Program-made: the position numbers and the translations under genes
Shown here: one piece after another, positions 16,948 through 25,410 of the stretch
Layout: the number at the start of each line of letters is the position of its first letter
How positions within the stretch are numbered: the stretch's first letter is position 1
The notes under the pieces: generated by a model
The model's input: the letters and a program-made list of their open reading frames with translations, nothing else
Databases searched by the model: none
Told to the model about the DNA's origin: nothing
Source: Akkermansiaceae bacterium
Lineage (GTDB): Bacteria; Verrucomicrobiota; Verrucomicrobiia; Verrucomicrobiales; Akkermansiaceae
Assembly (NCBI GenBank): GCA_017798145.1
Contig: CP059069.1
Location: forward strand, 2,713,226 to 2,777,225
DNA length: 64,000 nucleotides
Direction of reading: 5' to 3'

Positions 16948-18030
16948 CTAATCCTCTTTTCCGAGGAGCTTCGCCATCTCGTCGTGGTGAGGCCGGCGGA
17001 CGTGGCTGTAGGTGTCGAGGATCAGCTTCCCGCCATCGACGTGACCTTGCCATTCGGCGATCACTTTAACATCGATGTTTTTCTCGATCGCGTTTGTGAT
17101 GAACATCCGGCGAAAAGCCCGGTGCTCGAACTGCGGATAACCGAGCTTGTCACAGGCCGTCTGCAGGGCCTTGCGTGCGGAGTGGAATGGAAAGACAGGA
17201 TCCCGCGGCTTGCGGGGTTCCTTACCTTTCCTCCGCTCCATCAATTCCCGGAGCTGAGGATAGAGCGGCACCTGAAAGCCGCGTCGGGTTTTCTGCCGAA
17301 ACAGCGTGATCCTCTCCGTCGCGAAGTCCACGTCCCCCCACGTGAGATTCTTGACCTCGGCATTCCCGACCCCGGCCAGCCCCAGGAACTCGACCAGATC
17401 GGCACTGTCCTCCCGTCTGGCGTTAAGTTTTTCTCCCCGGATGGATTTCACGATCGCCTGGAACTGTTCGCGGGAAGGCGTTGACCGGATGGGACGCCCC
17501 CTCTTTTGAACCTTGATGTTGGCAGCGGGGTTTTCGTGAAGGAGCCGGTTCTCCACCGCATGCTCGAACACCGCACGGATAAACCAGAGATGGGCGTTGT
17601 AATATGCGGCTCCGCCATTCACCCCAACCAGCCACTTGGCGACTTCGGCAGGTCGAATCTTACCGACGGGGCGGTTACCCCCATCGGGCGTCGGCCAAGT
17701 TTTCTTGATCGTTCGCACCATGGCCTTTTTCTCACGCAACGTCTTCTCGGCGTTCCTCAAGGTCTCCAGATACTCATCACAAAGCGACCCCAGCGTCACC
17801 TTGCCTGCCCGCTTGTCGACCGCTGTGATCTTCCGGCGTTCGTCCGGGAGCTTGCGGTTCGCGATTGCCCTGACGGTCGTCTCCAGGCTCCGCCGATGCA
17901 GTTTGCCCTCATGCCGAATTACGGCGTAGTACATCCCTGTGGTCGAAAGCCGATACAGGCACTTGTCGACCCGGACCAGATCGCCTGAATTGTCCTCACC
18001 TTGCCCCATACGGAAACCTTGAGTATACAT
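16948..18030 (-). CDS. int: Tyrosine-type site-specific integrase
   Basis: A 360-residue phage-type integrase. An SAM-like N-terminal domain (about 75-170, TLGSLCDEYLETLRNAEKTL) precedes the catalytic domain. Visible catalytic elements are HRAFRRMF (His-x-x-x-Arg), GHVDGGK with the second His, and the nucleophile Tyr341 in DTYSHV. At the place where box I normally has Gly-x-Arg-x-x-Glu, the sequence reads AGVGNAEV, so Gly222 stands where the first catalytic arginine is expected. Its start is 67 bases from a tRNA-Val gene, a common integration target. It is the first gene of a five-gene minus-strand operon. Whether it is active is uncertain because of the missing arginine. Confidence 0.85.
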   Translation of the reverse strand: MYTQGFRMGQGEDNSGDLVRVDKCLYRLSTTGMYYAVIRHEGKLHRRSLETTVRAIANRKLPDERRKITAVDKRAGKVTLGSLCDEYLETLRNAEKTLREKKAMVRTIKKTWPTPDGGNRPVGKIRPAEVAKWLVGVNGGAAYYNAHLWFIRAVFEHAVENRLLHENPAANIKVQKRGRPIRSTPSREQFQAIVKSIRGEKLNARREDSADLVEFLGLAGVGNAEVKNLTWGDVDFATERITLFRQKTRRGFQVPLYPQLRELMERRKGKEPRKPRDPVFPFHSARKALQTACDKLGYPQFEHRAFRRMFITNAIEKNIDVKVIAEWQGHVDGGKLILDTYSHVRRPHHDEMAKLLGKED

Positions 18031-18097
18031 AGCCAGTATACAAGCAGATTTTCACCCTCCCACTTTAACGCCTTAAACCCTTGTAGATAAACAAGTT

Positions 18098-18172
18098 GCA
18101 CGATTAGCTCAGCGGTAGAGCAACCCGTTTACACCGGGTCGGTCGGCGGTTCGATCCCGTCCTCGTGTACCA
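18098..18172 (+). tRNA. tRNA-Val (anticodon TAC)
   Basis: D arm GCTC/GAGC, anticodon stem ACCCG/CGGGT with loop TTTACAC, T arm GGCGG-TTCGATC-CCGTC and an encoded CCA end (18170-18172) give a full cloverleaf. The anticodon is TAC at the loop centre. The acceptor stem is imperfect: the first pair is G-U and position 7 (U) faces C66. The integrase gene begins 67 bases from its 5' end, so the 5' strand may have been rewritten by integration. Confidence 0.85.
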
Positions 18173-18195
18173 TCTTTTCCTCTGCCTGATGCGGC

Positions 18196-20328
18196 TCAGT
18201 AGTATTCCTTGCGCCTTTCCTCGATGAGGATGAGCCAGTTCATCATGGTGATAGGCGGCAGCTCGGCGGGGTGACGGATCGGGGAGAGGTTGATCTTGAT
18301 CCTGTTTCCAGACATCGATGTGCCGGAAACTCCGGTGGCATCGAGCGGGCGGATCGGATTGGCGGCGCTCTCGCTGGCGAGTGAACCGATTTGGCCGCTG
18401 TGCTCCACGCCAAAGGGATCCAACTCCACGCCGTACCTTTTTTCCGGGGCGAAGAGCGAGCATGGCGGGTAGAAAGTCCCGCTCGGCGGGGTGAAGCCAG
18501 CGGGCGGAGTGGTGGGCACGATGTTGAAATCTCCGCCGATGTGGAGACGGAGGTTTGTCACCAGTGAGAAGCCCTTCGTGAAAGAAGTGAGGTTCCCGCA
18601 CTCCTGGAGGATGACGCCGTAATCGTTCGCGGTGCAGGGGATGTTGGGCCTGGTGAGGTTCGATCCCGTCACGTAATCGACATTGACCGCGAGCGAATTA
18701 TTGATGTCGAGGCCGTCCGCGCCGAGGTTCAGCAGGAAATCCCTGAAACGCTCCGGATAGACGGCGACGCAGATCCTGCCGTTGGGCAGGTTCTTGATGC
18801 CGAAGGGATAGATCGGCTTGAAATACCCCCGCTTGACCGTCCCGACGATGGGATCCCCGAAAGTCGCGTTGTTGAACGTCACGGGGCCGCTGAGGTTGTT
18901 CTTGTAATAGAAGAAGCCGTTGGCTCCGTAGGCCGTGTCCACGGGGGTGGCGAAGGTCACTGTCTGGTTCTCCGATACGGATGAAATGTAGCCGGCGGGG
19001 AGGTTCGCAACCACGCCCGAATTGAGCGGGACGGTCAGTGTCTGGCGGCTCCCGTTCTTCAGGTATGTGAAGCGCAACTCCGTCGGTGTCCTGTCGCTGG
19101 CGCTCGCACGTTTGGAAATGTCCAGCGTCATCGCGCATTGCAATGCACCGACGGAATACTGGTTCCACGTCGTCGGGGAAATTGTGGTCGATTCCGTGCC
19201 GTGGGCGAAGCGGTCGAAGTAGTCCGCACCGCGATTGATCGGCACGAAGGCGGCTTTGCCGCTTTCCGAGGAGAGGGAGATGGGGAAAAAATCGCCTTCC
19301 GTAAGGCGGTAGGTCTCGCGGACGCCGGGTGTGAAGGGGTTGCCGTTGAAGGTTTTCCCGGCGATCGTCGTCCCCGATGAAAGCTGGGATCCGCGGCGTG
19401 TCGCAAGGCCGGGGAGGGCGGTGTTCCCCTCGACGATGGCGCGGCTCGCGAAGATGTTCCCGGCGATCGTGACGTTCTCCCAGTTGTCTCCGTTCCCGTA
19501 TCTGCCCAGCGACATGAATGAGCCTGCGGAAATCGGCAGCTGCGAGGGGATCTCGTAGATCGACAGGACGAACTGGCGCTTGAAGCGCGCGAGCTTGGTG
19601 ATGTTGTCGTCATGATCCGCCAGATCCATGGTGAAAGCCCACCAGTTGCGCTTCGCCACGAAGGGGTCGCCAGGCTTGGAGTATCCAAAGTTGATCTGCG
19701 GGTAGGTCAGGATATTGAAATCCTTGTATGTCGTCGTAGAGAGGCCGACCCTCCCGGAGGCCAGCCCGCCGTATTGTTTCTGCGTGGAGATGATCGGATA
19801 GATGTCGTCGTTCGTGATGGGGGTGTTCGAATTCAGGGCAGGCGGGAAACCGGTGCCGAGATCGCGGTTCAGTCCGCCGGATACCAGGCCGGGGTTGGAG
19901 ACCATGGACTTGAACATGCGCGCCCTGCTGCCGAGGGCTGAGTCGCCGGGGTTGGCGCCGAAGGTGTTGTTGAGGCTGAGCGCGGCGGCGACGTCATCCG
20001 GGATGGACTTGCGGGCGTTGGACTGGGTCAGCGCCTCGCTGAAAATGTCCTCCCAGCGCAGCGGGTTGCGCCTTGCTGCGGTTGAGTTGGAGCCGTCCTG
20101 CATGGCACGGATGGCCCGGTTCGGGGTGATGGCGACGATGGAGCGGAGTATGGTTTCCTCCTTTTCCCGGTAGTCTCCCTGGGTCTGTATGTCCGACTGT
20201 ATCCCCTGTGCGTTGATGGCGCGGGTGTATGCGAAGAGCATCAGGGCGAGCATGAAGAACGAGACCGTGGAGACGGTCACGAGCGAGACGTAGCCGGATG
20301 GATGTTCCCTTTGGGGGCTGGTTTTCAT
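18196..20328 (-). CDS. Large pilin-like exported protein, Verru_Chthon cassette type
   Basis: From the ATG at 20328 the protein has 710 residues. After a short polar start (MKTSPQREHPSG) comes a hydrophobic stretch, YVSLVTVSTVSFFMLALMLF, placed as in prepilins but without the usual GF-x3-E signature. The rest is a large Gly/Asn/Ser-rich exported domain. It follows two classical pseudopilin genes on the same strand with 8 bases between. In Verrucomicrobia, Verru_Chthon cassettes place a large pilin-like protein beside small ones, and this operon resembles that arrangement; the assignment of this gene to protein A of the cassette is by analogy. It may form or decorate a type II/IV-like pseudopilus. 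The upstream 42 codons of the frame are not used. Confidence 0.6.
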   Translation of the reverse strand: MKTSPQREHPSGYVSLVTVSTVSFFMLALMLFAYTRAINAQGIQSDIQTQGDYREKEETILRSIVAITPNRAIRAMQDGSNSTAARRNPLRWEDIFSEALTQSNARKSIPDDVAAALSLNNTFGANPGDSALGSRARMFKSMVSNPGLVSGGLNRDLGTGFPPALNSNTPITNDDIYPIISTQKQYGGLASGRVGLSTTTYKDFNILTYPQINFGYSKPGDPFVAKRNWWAFTMDLADHDDNITKLARFKRQFVLSIYEIPSQLPISAGSFMSLGRYGNGDNWENVTIAGNIFASRAIVEGNTALPGLATRRGSQLSSGTTIAGKTFNGNPFTPGVRETYRLTEGDFFPISLSSESGKAAFVPINRGADYFDRFAHGTESTTISPTTWNQYSVGALQCAMTLDISKRASASDRTPTELRFTYLKNGSRQTLTVPLNSGVVANLPAGYISSVSENQTVTFATPVDTAYGANGFFYYKNNLSGPVTFNNATFGDPIVGTVKRGYFKPIYPFGIKNLPNGRICVAVYPERFRDFLLNLGADGLDINNSLAVNVDYVTGSNLTRPNIPCTANDYGVILQECGNLTSFTKGFSLVTNLRLHIGGDFNIVPTTPPAGFTPPSGTFYPPCSLFAPEKRYGVELDPFGVEHSGQIGSLASESAANPIRPLDATGVSGTSMSGNRIKINLSPIRHPAELPPITMMNWLILIEERRKEYY

Positions 20329-20336
20329 GGTCGTAT

Positions 20337-20864
20337 TCACTGCATGGCTCCGGAGAAGGTGAGCTCTTCGCCTGCGGGGCCGGTGAGGCGGGTGCGTATG
20401 ATTCCGGATTCCACGAAAAAGCTCACGTTCGAGGGCTTGTTTGTGATAGTCCATTGCGGGGCGGTGAGGACTCCGGAGACGGGAACTACGTAGTAATAGA
20501 GGGCGTTCCCCTGGCCGCGGTTCTCAAAGGAGAGGATGCCGGCGCGAACCGTTCCGTCCGGTTGGCGGAAATTCAGCACGCAGACGGGGGAATCGGTGAG
20601 GCGGGGGTTCGTTCCGGCAAGGGCATCCGCCACTGAGGAGTGGAGACGGAAGCGCTCTGCGTTGAGTAGCAGCTTGGAAACGTGGTTGCTGATGATGGGT
20701 GCCTCCTCGTTGAGGAAGCTCTGCGCGCGGAAAATTTTCAGAAACGCCACCTGCTGGTTGAGCATCGCGAGGATCAGCGCGCCTATGGTCATGCCGACCA
20801 TCATCGTAACGGTCAGCTCAAGGAGCGTGAAACCGTGGCGGGCTTTTTTTGCGGAAGTCCTCAT
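20337..20864 (-). CDS. Pseudopilin with prepilin-type N-terminal cleavage/methylation signal
   Basis: A 175-residue protein beginning MRTSAKKARHGFTLLELTVTMM. The G-FTLLE motif is a complete prepilin peptidase site followed by the hydrophobic helix (VGMTIGALILAML). The remaining residues form a small globular domain. The ATG at 20864 overlaps the stop of the preceding pseudopilin gene (ATGA), so the two are coupled. The likely role is a minor pseudopilin or adhesin subunit processed by the inner-membrane prepilin peptidase, which is not in this window. The frame is open upstream to 21443, but that part lies in the other pilin gene. Confidence 0.8.
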   Translation of the reverse strand: MRTSAKKARHGFTLLELTVTMMVGMTIGALILAMLNQQVAFLKIFRAQSFLNEEAPIISNHVSKLLLNAERFRLHSSVADALAGTNPRLTDSPVCVLNFRQPDGTVRAGILSFENRGQGNALYYYVVPVSGVLTAPQWTITNKPSNVSFFVESGIIRTRLTGPAGEELTFSGAMQ

Positions 20865-21361
20865 TGGGCGCGGACGAGGGTTCGGGATTTCACATAGGTC
20901 CGCCCGGAGATTTCGAAGCGGAGTATGCTCTGGACACGCCACACCTTCATGGCCGCAGGGTTGGAGACCACCGTTCCGCTGCCGCCGTCGATGGGGTAGT
21001 TCTCGGCATCCGCGATGCGGGTTCGGAACACTGTGCCCGAGACGGCGGTGCCGCCGGGCAGCCTGCCGAGTACGACGTTTTCCGTGGCGAAGGCCGGATA
21101 GGCGGGCCATGGGGAATTGCTCGCCAGCAGGCTCTCGAAGGGTATGCGCTCGGCGCGGGCGCGCTCGAAGGTCATGTGGGAGTCGGAAAGCACCTGCTGG
21201 AGGGAGTACTGGCGCGGGGCGATGACGTTGAGGGATAGCTTCAGCAGAAACAGCCCGACCACGGAAAGCAACGACATGGCCATCGTCGCCTCCACCAGGG
21301 CGAAGCCGCGCCGCAGGGATCGCGGCTTGCGGAGGCGCGCCTTCCGGAGGATGATCGCCAT
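20861..21361 (-). CDS. Pseudopilin (prepilin-type leader)
   Basis: A 166-residue protein starting MAIILRKARLRKPRSLRRG, then FALVEATMAMSLLSVVGLFLL. The leader is strongly basic and the cleavage site G-FALVE has the Glu at +5 that prepilin-type proteins need. It resembles the small pilin-like proteins of Verru_Chthon cassettes. It is the first gene of the pilin operon and its ATG is back to back with a GTG on the other strand (21362), so no intergenic promoter space exists if that GTG is used. The 148 upstream codons of the frame to 21805 are covered by the opposite gene and are not expected to be coding. Confidence 0.78.
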   Translation of the reverse strand: MAIILRKARLRKPRSLRRGFALVEATMAMSLLSVVGLFLLKLSLNVIAPRQYSLQQVLSDSHMTFERARAERIPFESLLASNSPWPAYPAFATENVVLGRLPGGTAVSGTVFRTRIADAENYPIDGGSGTVVSNPAAMKVWRVQSILRFEISGRTYVKSRTLVRAQ

Positions 21362-21961
21362 GTGATCCGGACAACCTGCCTCCACACGCTGGCCTGCATG
21401 CTCCTCGCCGTTTCCGGCCTGAGCGCACAGGCCATCCTCGCACCTCCCTTTGGGCTGCGCTGGGGTGATTCTCCCGAAAAATTGATATCTTGGTCTTCCA
21501 AGCATTCCTTGGATCTTAATATCTTTCTCCCCGGAGATCAACCCGGATTGCGCGTCCTCAGCGTCCGGCGGAAAAAAGGTTTCCTCCCGGATTCCGCAGC
21601 CTCGGCGGTCGAGGGGAAATTCCTCAACGGCGGGCTCTATGAAGTCACCGTCCACTACTCCGATCCGGAGGCCGGCGCGGAGGCCATGGAAGGGCGCTTC
21701 GAGAAACTCCGGAAGCAGCTCACCACCGAGCAGGGGCCGCTTGTCGCCAACCAGCAGCGGAAGCTGGTGGAGGATCAGTTCGTGACTAGGACGCAGTCGT
21801 TTCATCGGGAGCCGGTGAGAGGGGTTTTCCTGCTCATCGCCTGGACGGAGGTGGAGGATCTTCTCAGGAAATCGAAGGAAGCCAGGTTTTCGCTGATCTA
21901 TAGGAATGACAATTTCAGGGATGAGCTTGCGAAGAGGGCGGAGAGGGCGGAGAAGGATTGA
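21362..21961 (+). CDS. Secreted protein of unknown function
   Basis: A 199-residue protein with a signal peptide (RTTCLHTLACMLLAVSGLSAQA, cleavage near residue 24). The mature part begins ILAPPFGLRWGDSPEKLISW, a pattern found in several secreted bacterial proteins that bear a short, conserved GLRWG-type start, but I cannot name a family. Two starts are possible: GTG 21362, which gives the full signal peptide but touches the start of the pilin operon, and ATG 21398, which leaves only 12 residues before the signal cleavage. The first is chosen. It converges on the gene at 21965 with 3 bases between the stops. Confidence 0.6.
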   Translation: MIRTTCLHTLACMLLAVSGLSAQAILAPPFGLRWGDSPEKLISWSSKHSLDLNIFLPGDQPGLRVLSVRRKKGFLPDSAASAVEGKFLNGGLYEVTVHYSDPEAGAEAMEGRFEKLRKQLTTEQGPLVANQQRKLVEDQFVTRTQSFHREPVRGVFLLIAWTEVEDLLRKSKEARFSLIYRNDNFRDELAKRAERAEKD

Positions 21962-21964
21962 GGC

Positions 21965-23011
21965 TCATTCGGAAGTCGTCACCGAGGCGTTGACCGTGAT
22001 GGTGCGATCGACACTGAAGCTCACCCACGAAAGGCGGTCTATCCCGAACGGCGTGGAGGTGAGAAGCTCGACAGTCCAGATCCCGTCGTCGGTGATCACA
22101 TAATCCCAGTTGGACACGCTCAGCAGGCGGCTCTGCGGCACGGTTTCCTTGACGATGACAGCGGAGCCCGGCAGGATGGTTCCGACAAAACCATCGTCCC
22201 TCCTGTTGCCCCGATATGCCTGGGCATAGACCTGTGAGTCGGGGTAGATGTCGTTGATCGAGAGCGTCAGCGTGGGGGCGGTGAACTGGATCGTCTGGCC
22301 GCTGCTGATTCCGGAAATCGTGCCGGATGCCACCGGCCAGACCTGCACGAACATGGAGGCGAGCTGGGACTCGGGCGCCTGGTAGTCGGCATGGGTGAAG
22401 ACCGAGAATCGTTCCTCGCCGCGTATCTTGGAGCGATCCGCACCCGGCACCGAGCTGAGCGCGTAGGTCAGGGTCATGAGTCCGTTCTGGTTCACCGTTG
22501 ACTGACTGAGTAGGGTGGCCTGGGAGCGGTTGATCGCGGTTCCGTCGCCCGTGCCATAGGATTGCACGTGCCGCAGGAGCTTGACGCTCTTGGAAGCCAC
22601 CGGATCGCTTGCACCGTTGAGCAGGCCGGATATGTTGATATCCACGTAGAAGGGCCTGTCGGCGCGCGTCCGCGGGATCTGGGTGTAGGGATCCTCAGTA
22701 CGGATCGAAATCTCGGCCATGGGCACGTAGGTCCCCACATATTTCGTGTCGAGCAGGTAGCTTGTCAGGGGCGTGGCCTTCACCGTATGGAGCTCGAAGC
22801 GCGCTCCCCCCGGATTGATCTCAAGCGGTGAGAGCTGCTCGCCGGTGGAGTTCACATAGACGTCCCGCGTGATCCTGTCCGGCTCGTAGGGGAGCTGCAC
22901 CTGGCGGATGAAGTTCGTGTATCCCTCCGCTGTGTTCTGCGCCCCTGCCTGAGGGAACCCGGCCACAAGGATGATCGCGGCTATGGCCGCATGTGTTGTC
23001 TGTTTCATCAT
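21965..23011 (-). CDS. Secreted protein of unknown function
   Basis: A 348-residue exported protein. The signal peptide is MMKQTTHAAIAAIILVAGFP plus QAGAQ, with cleavage after about residue 24. The mature part is rich in beta-strand-forming residues (for example ISIRTEDPYTQIPRTRADRP) and ends VSFSVDRTITVNASVTTSE. No family is recognised. It lies in a run of three minus-strand secreted proteins; its start overlaps the stop of the gene at 23008 by four bases (ATGA), which suggests co-translation. The neighbourhood of pseudopilin genes makes a surface or pilus-associated role plausible, but this is inference. Confidence 0.6.
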   Translation of the reverse strand: MMKQTTHAAIAAIILVAGFPQAGAQNTAEGYTNFIRQVQLPYEPDRITRDVYVNSTGEQLSPLEINPGGARFELHTVKATPLTSYLLDTKYVGTYVPMAEISIRTEDPYTQIPRTRADRPFYVDINISGLLNGASDPVASKSVKLLRHVQSYGTGDGTAINRSQATLLSQSTVNQNGLMTLTYALSSVPGADRSKIRGEERFSVFTHADYQAPESQLASMFVQVWPVASGTISGISSGQTIQFTAPTLTLSINDIYPDSQVYAQAYRGNRRDDGFVGTILPGSAVIVKETVPQSRLLSVSNWDYVITDDGIWTVELLTSTPFGIDRLSWVSFSVDRTITVNASVTTSE

Positions 23012-23556
23012 TTCAGTTCCTCTTTCTTGGTTTCCGCATCGCCCCTGTAGGGCATGTAGGAGATCGGGCCGGAGTCCAGCACGGTCACAATCATGTTCTT
23101 GCTCTTGTCGAGCTGATCGGAAAGGCCCTCTGCGAGCGCCTCGTTGCCCCCCGCCTGGCTGCGCGTGATTTCCACCACGGTGATCCAGCCCCTGTTAAGG
23201 GCGTAGAAATCCAGCCAACCCACCACCCGGTTGCCCGGCGGAGGATTGTTGACCCTGTCCTTGAAAGCCTCCGGCAGCTTGATGATCGCCCGTTTTGGAA
23301 CAAGGGTCGTAAGACCCTGGAATGAAATGAGATCCGAGGATTCCAGCAGGTTCTGCGGCTGGTTGGAAACGGAAGGATCGGCACCCTCGGACGGCAGCAA
23401 CGCCTTCATCGGATCCTCCTGATCGGCCTTCCGCAGCTGGAGCGAGAGCTCCTCGTGCGTGGCGGCGTCACGGAAGGCCGGTTTCTTGGCGCCATCCCCC
23501 GCTTCGCAGGGAGCTGCGGCGGCGAGGATGATTGCGAGGGCGTATCTCTTTCTCAT
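23008..23556 (-). CDS. Secreted protein of unknown function
   Basis: An 182-residue protein with the signal peptide MRKRYALAIILAAAAPCEAG. The mature part has a charged first half (EELSLQLRKADQEDPM) and a second half (VVGWLDFYALNRGWITVVEITRSQA) that could form a compact beta domain. It ends in a charged TKKEELK tail. No family is recognised. It is between, and coupled to, the secreted proteins at 21965 and 23563 (six bases between its start and the upstream stop), so the three probably act together outside the cytoplasm. Confidence 0.6.
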   Translation of the reverse strand: MRKRYALAIILAAAAPCEAGDGAKKPAFRDAATHEELSLQLRKADQEDPMKALLPSEGADPSVSNQPQNLLESSDLISFQGLTTLVPKRAIIKLPEAFKDRVNNPPPGNRVVGWLDFYALNRGWITVVEITRSQAGGNEALAEGLSDQLDKSKNMIVTVLDSGPISYMPYRGDAETKKEELK

Positions 23557-23562
23557 GTGTCG

Positions 23563-24309
23563 TTATTTCCTTTCCTTGAACGTGACCAGCAGAACCATGT
23601 CCTGGAGGTCGTATCCTGAGTCGTTCTCGTTCGTGTGCGTGAGTTCCATGAAAACGATCACATCCATCGGGCCGATCTTCACCTTGCCGTTGGGGCCGAG
23701 GTAGGGGCGGATGAAACTCTCAAGCGACGGTGCCCCGTATTCCGGGACCTTGTTGGGAGGGGTGTCCCCGTTCACGAGAGTCCGCACGTTCTGGTTGTTG
23801 GAGGAAGAGGTGGTGAACAGGGGTCCCCAGCTGTTGTTGTAGTAATAACGGCCACCGAAGCGCAGCGTCTCGTTCTTCCTGATCTTGTTCTTGCTCCAGA
23901 CGACGGTGTTCGGGTTCACGTTGAGGTTGGATCCGTAGAAGATCCGGTCATACGAACCGCCCTTGTAGCTGAGCAGGGCTTCGCCTGGAACGAAGTTGAA
24001 TCCGTTGTTGTTGGTGGTGACCGTCACCCCGTTGCCCAATACGCGGATTTCCACGTCCAGGTCCACTTTCGGGGTGATGGTAGATGGCGGGGTCACATCC
24101 ACGAAATCCTTCACCACTGAAGGATAGGAGATGTCCCACGTAAGGGTTGGTTTTGTTCCGGTTTGGACCACGGTCGGGTAAGCGGTGAGCCAACCGACCG
24201 GCATCGACGGGCTGTTGGCTTGGGCGTTGAGTTGGGCGGATGCTGCGGCGAGGGCGCACGCAGCGACTGCGACTGCCTTTACGGCAGCCAGGTGGCTGGT
24301 TGTTTTCAT
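23563..24309 (-). CDS. Secreted protein of unknown function
   Basis: A 248-residue protein whose N-terminal signal peptide (MKTTSHLAAVKAVAVAACAL, then AAASAQLNAQA) is clear. The mature part carries repeated beta-type segments such as PSTITPKVDLDVEIRVLGNG and an ELTHTNENDSGYDLQDM near the end. It has no recognised domain. It is the first gene of the three-gene run of secreted proteins, and the 285-base gap before it holds a 16-bp inverted repeat. A role in the cell surface is likely only from the signal peptide and neighbours. Confidence 0.6.
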   Translation of the reverse strand: MKTTSHLAAVKAVAVAACALAAASAQLNAQANSPSMPVGWLTAYPTVVQTGTKPTLTWDISYPSVVKDFVDVTPPSTITPKVDLDVEIRVLGNGVTVTTNNNGFNFVPGEALLSYKGGSYDRIFYGSNLNVNPNTVVWSKNKIRKNETLRFGGRYYYNNSWGPLFTTSSSNNQNVRTLVNGDTPPNKVPEYGAPSLESFIRPYLGPNGKVKIGPMDVIVFMELTHTNENDSGYDLQDMVLLVTFKERK

Positions 24310-24379
24310 GGCTGGTTGTAAGGGTTGGCAGCACCTTTCCGCCTTGGTTCCTGACAGATGGGACGTCCATCAGGAGGCG

Positions 24380-24467
24380 GGTGGCCCGGATCGGGCAAGG
24401 GCAGGGACTTCGCGCGGCTAACGCTCCGGCCATGCCGATTCGGGACAGAACCCCGATCCGGGCCACC
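24380..24467. repeat. Perfect 16-bp inverted repeat in the gap between two exported-protein genes
   Basis: GGTGGCCCGGATCGGG at 24380-24395 pairs with CCCGATCCGGGCCACC at 24452-24467 around a 56-base loop that contains the related pieces GGGACAGA. There is no T-run, so this is not a simple terminator. It may be the end of a small repeated element or a structured leader of the gene at 23563. Confidence 0.6.
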
Positions 24468-24594
24468 TGGAAACTTTCTCGGGACAGAGGGTTTCCAGGA
24501 AAAATGCTATGAATTCACTTCGATTTTCTTTTCGTCGTATCTTCTGGGTTGGGTGTTGGTAACAGCAGTTGTCTGCGGGTGTGGGTGAGAGTGT

Positions 24595-25410
24595 TTATCG
24601 CTTTGGGAGCGGCGGCTCGCCGGGTGTGGCCCCGGGGCGGAAAGCGGAGGAATTCCAGGGGCCGCGCGGCACCTCGTGCTCCTCGACGAATTTCCACTCG
24701 ACGACGCCCTTGCCGGACATTCCGAGGAAATCGCGGACGGCGGGGCTGACATCGAGGCCAGCGCCCTGGTTGCGGTTCTGGCGGGCGTCTTCGTTTCCGA
24801 AAACGTATTGGTAATGATCTGTCTCGAAGGGGCCGACATCCTCCCACTGGGCGTAGCAGATCCTGCCTTCGTGGTGGATGGCGAGCCAACGGCCTTTGCA
24901 TACCGAGATGCCCTCGCCCTGGTAGCGCTCCCAGAACCATGGGATCACCTGCGCGGCCTCAGGGCGGTGGCGGTAATCCTTGCCGATGTCGTTGTAGGGC
25001 AGGGCGACATAAAAGGGGTTGAGGAGCGGGGTGAAGCCCTTCGGCAGGTAGCCGTCGCGGCTGTTGGGGTCATCGTACCCGCCGAAGTTTTCCTGCCAGT
25101 TCTGATCCCAGGCGCTCTTGTTGTTCGGTGTCGGGTTGTTTTCCGTGGGCTGTTCGCCCACCCAGAACACCGTGGCGACGACATTCCTCTTCCATGCAGC
25201 CTCACTGCGGAAGCGGGCGGAAGGATCCTCCAACACCACACGGGCTGCGGCGGGCACCCCGAAGGGATCAGAGAGGCTGGAAAGGATCTCCCTGCGGTCG
25301 TTGAGCAGATCCTCATGCGCCGTTGCCAGGCGATCCGTGAGCCGCGTGGCCGAGCCAACACCCATAAGGGCGAGGCTGAAGCTGATTGCGGCTGGAACTG
25401 GATGTCTCAT
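24595..25410 (-). CDS. Secreted protein, possible double-psi beta-barrel fold
   Basis: From the ATG at 25410 (MRHPVPAAISFSLALMGVGS) it is a 271-residue exported protein. The C-terminal half reads CYAQWEDVGPFETDHYQYVFG, then GAGLDVSPAVRDFLGM and VEWKFVEE. A cluster of this kind (DVGPF with DVSPA) occurs in RlpA/3D-type double-psi beta-barrel proteins; the match is by pattern only. The N-terminal half is not recognised. The 15 upstream codons of the frame are not used. It might bind or cleave peptidoglycan or polysaccharide. It is separated from both neighbours by gaps of about 280 bases. Confidence 0.5.
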   Translation of the reverse strand: MRHPVPAAISFSLALMGVGSATRLTDRLATAHEDLLNDRREILSSLSDPFGVPAAARVVLEDPSARFRSEAAWKRNVVATVFWVGEQPTENNPTPNNKSAWDQNWQENFGGYDDPNSRDGYLPKGFTPLLNPFYVALPYNDIGKDYRHRPEAAQVIPWFWERYQGEGISVCKGRWLAIHHEGRICYAQWEDVGPFETDHYQYVFGNEDARQNRNQGAGLDVSPAVRDFLGMSGKGVVEWKFVEEHEVPRGPWNSSAFRPGATPGEPPLPKR

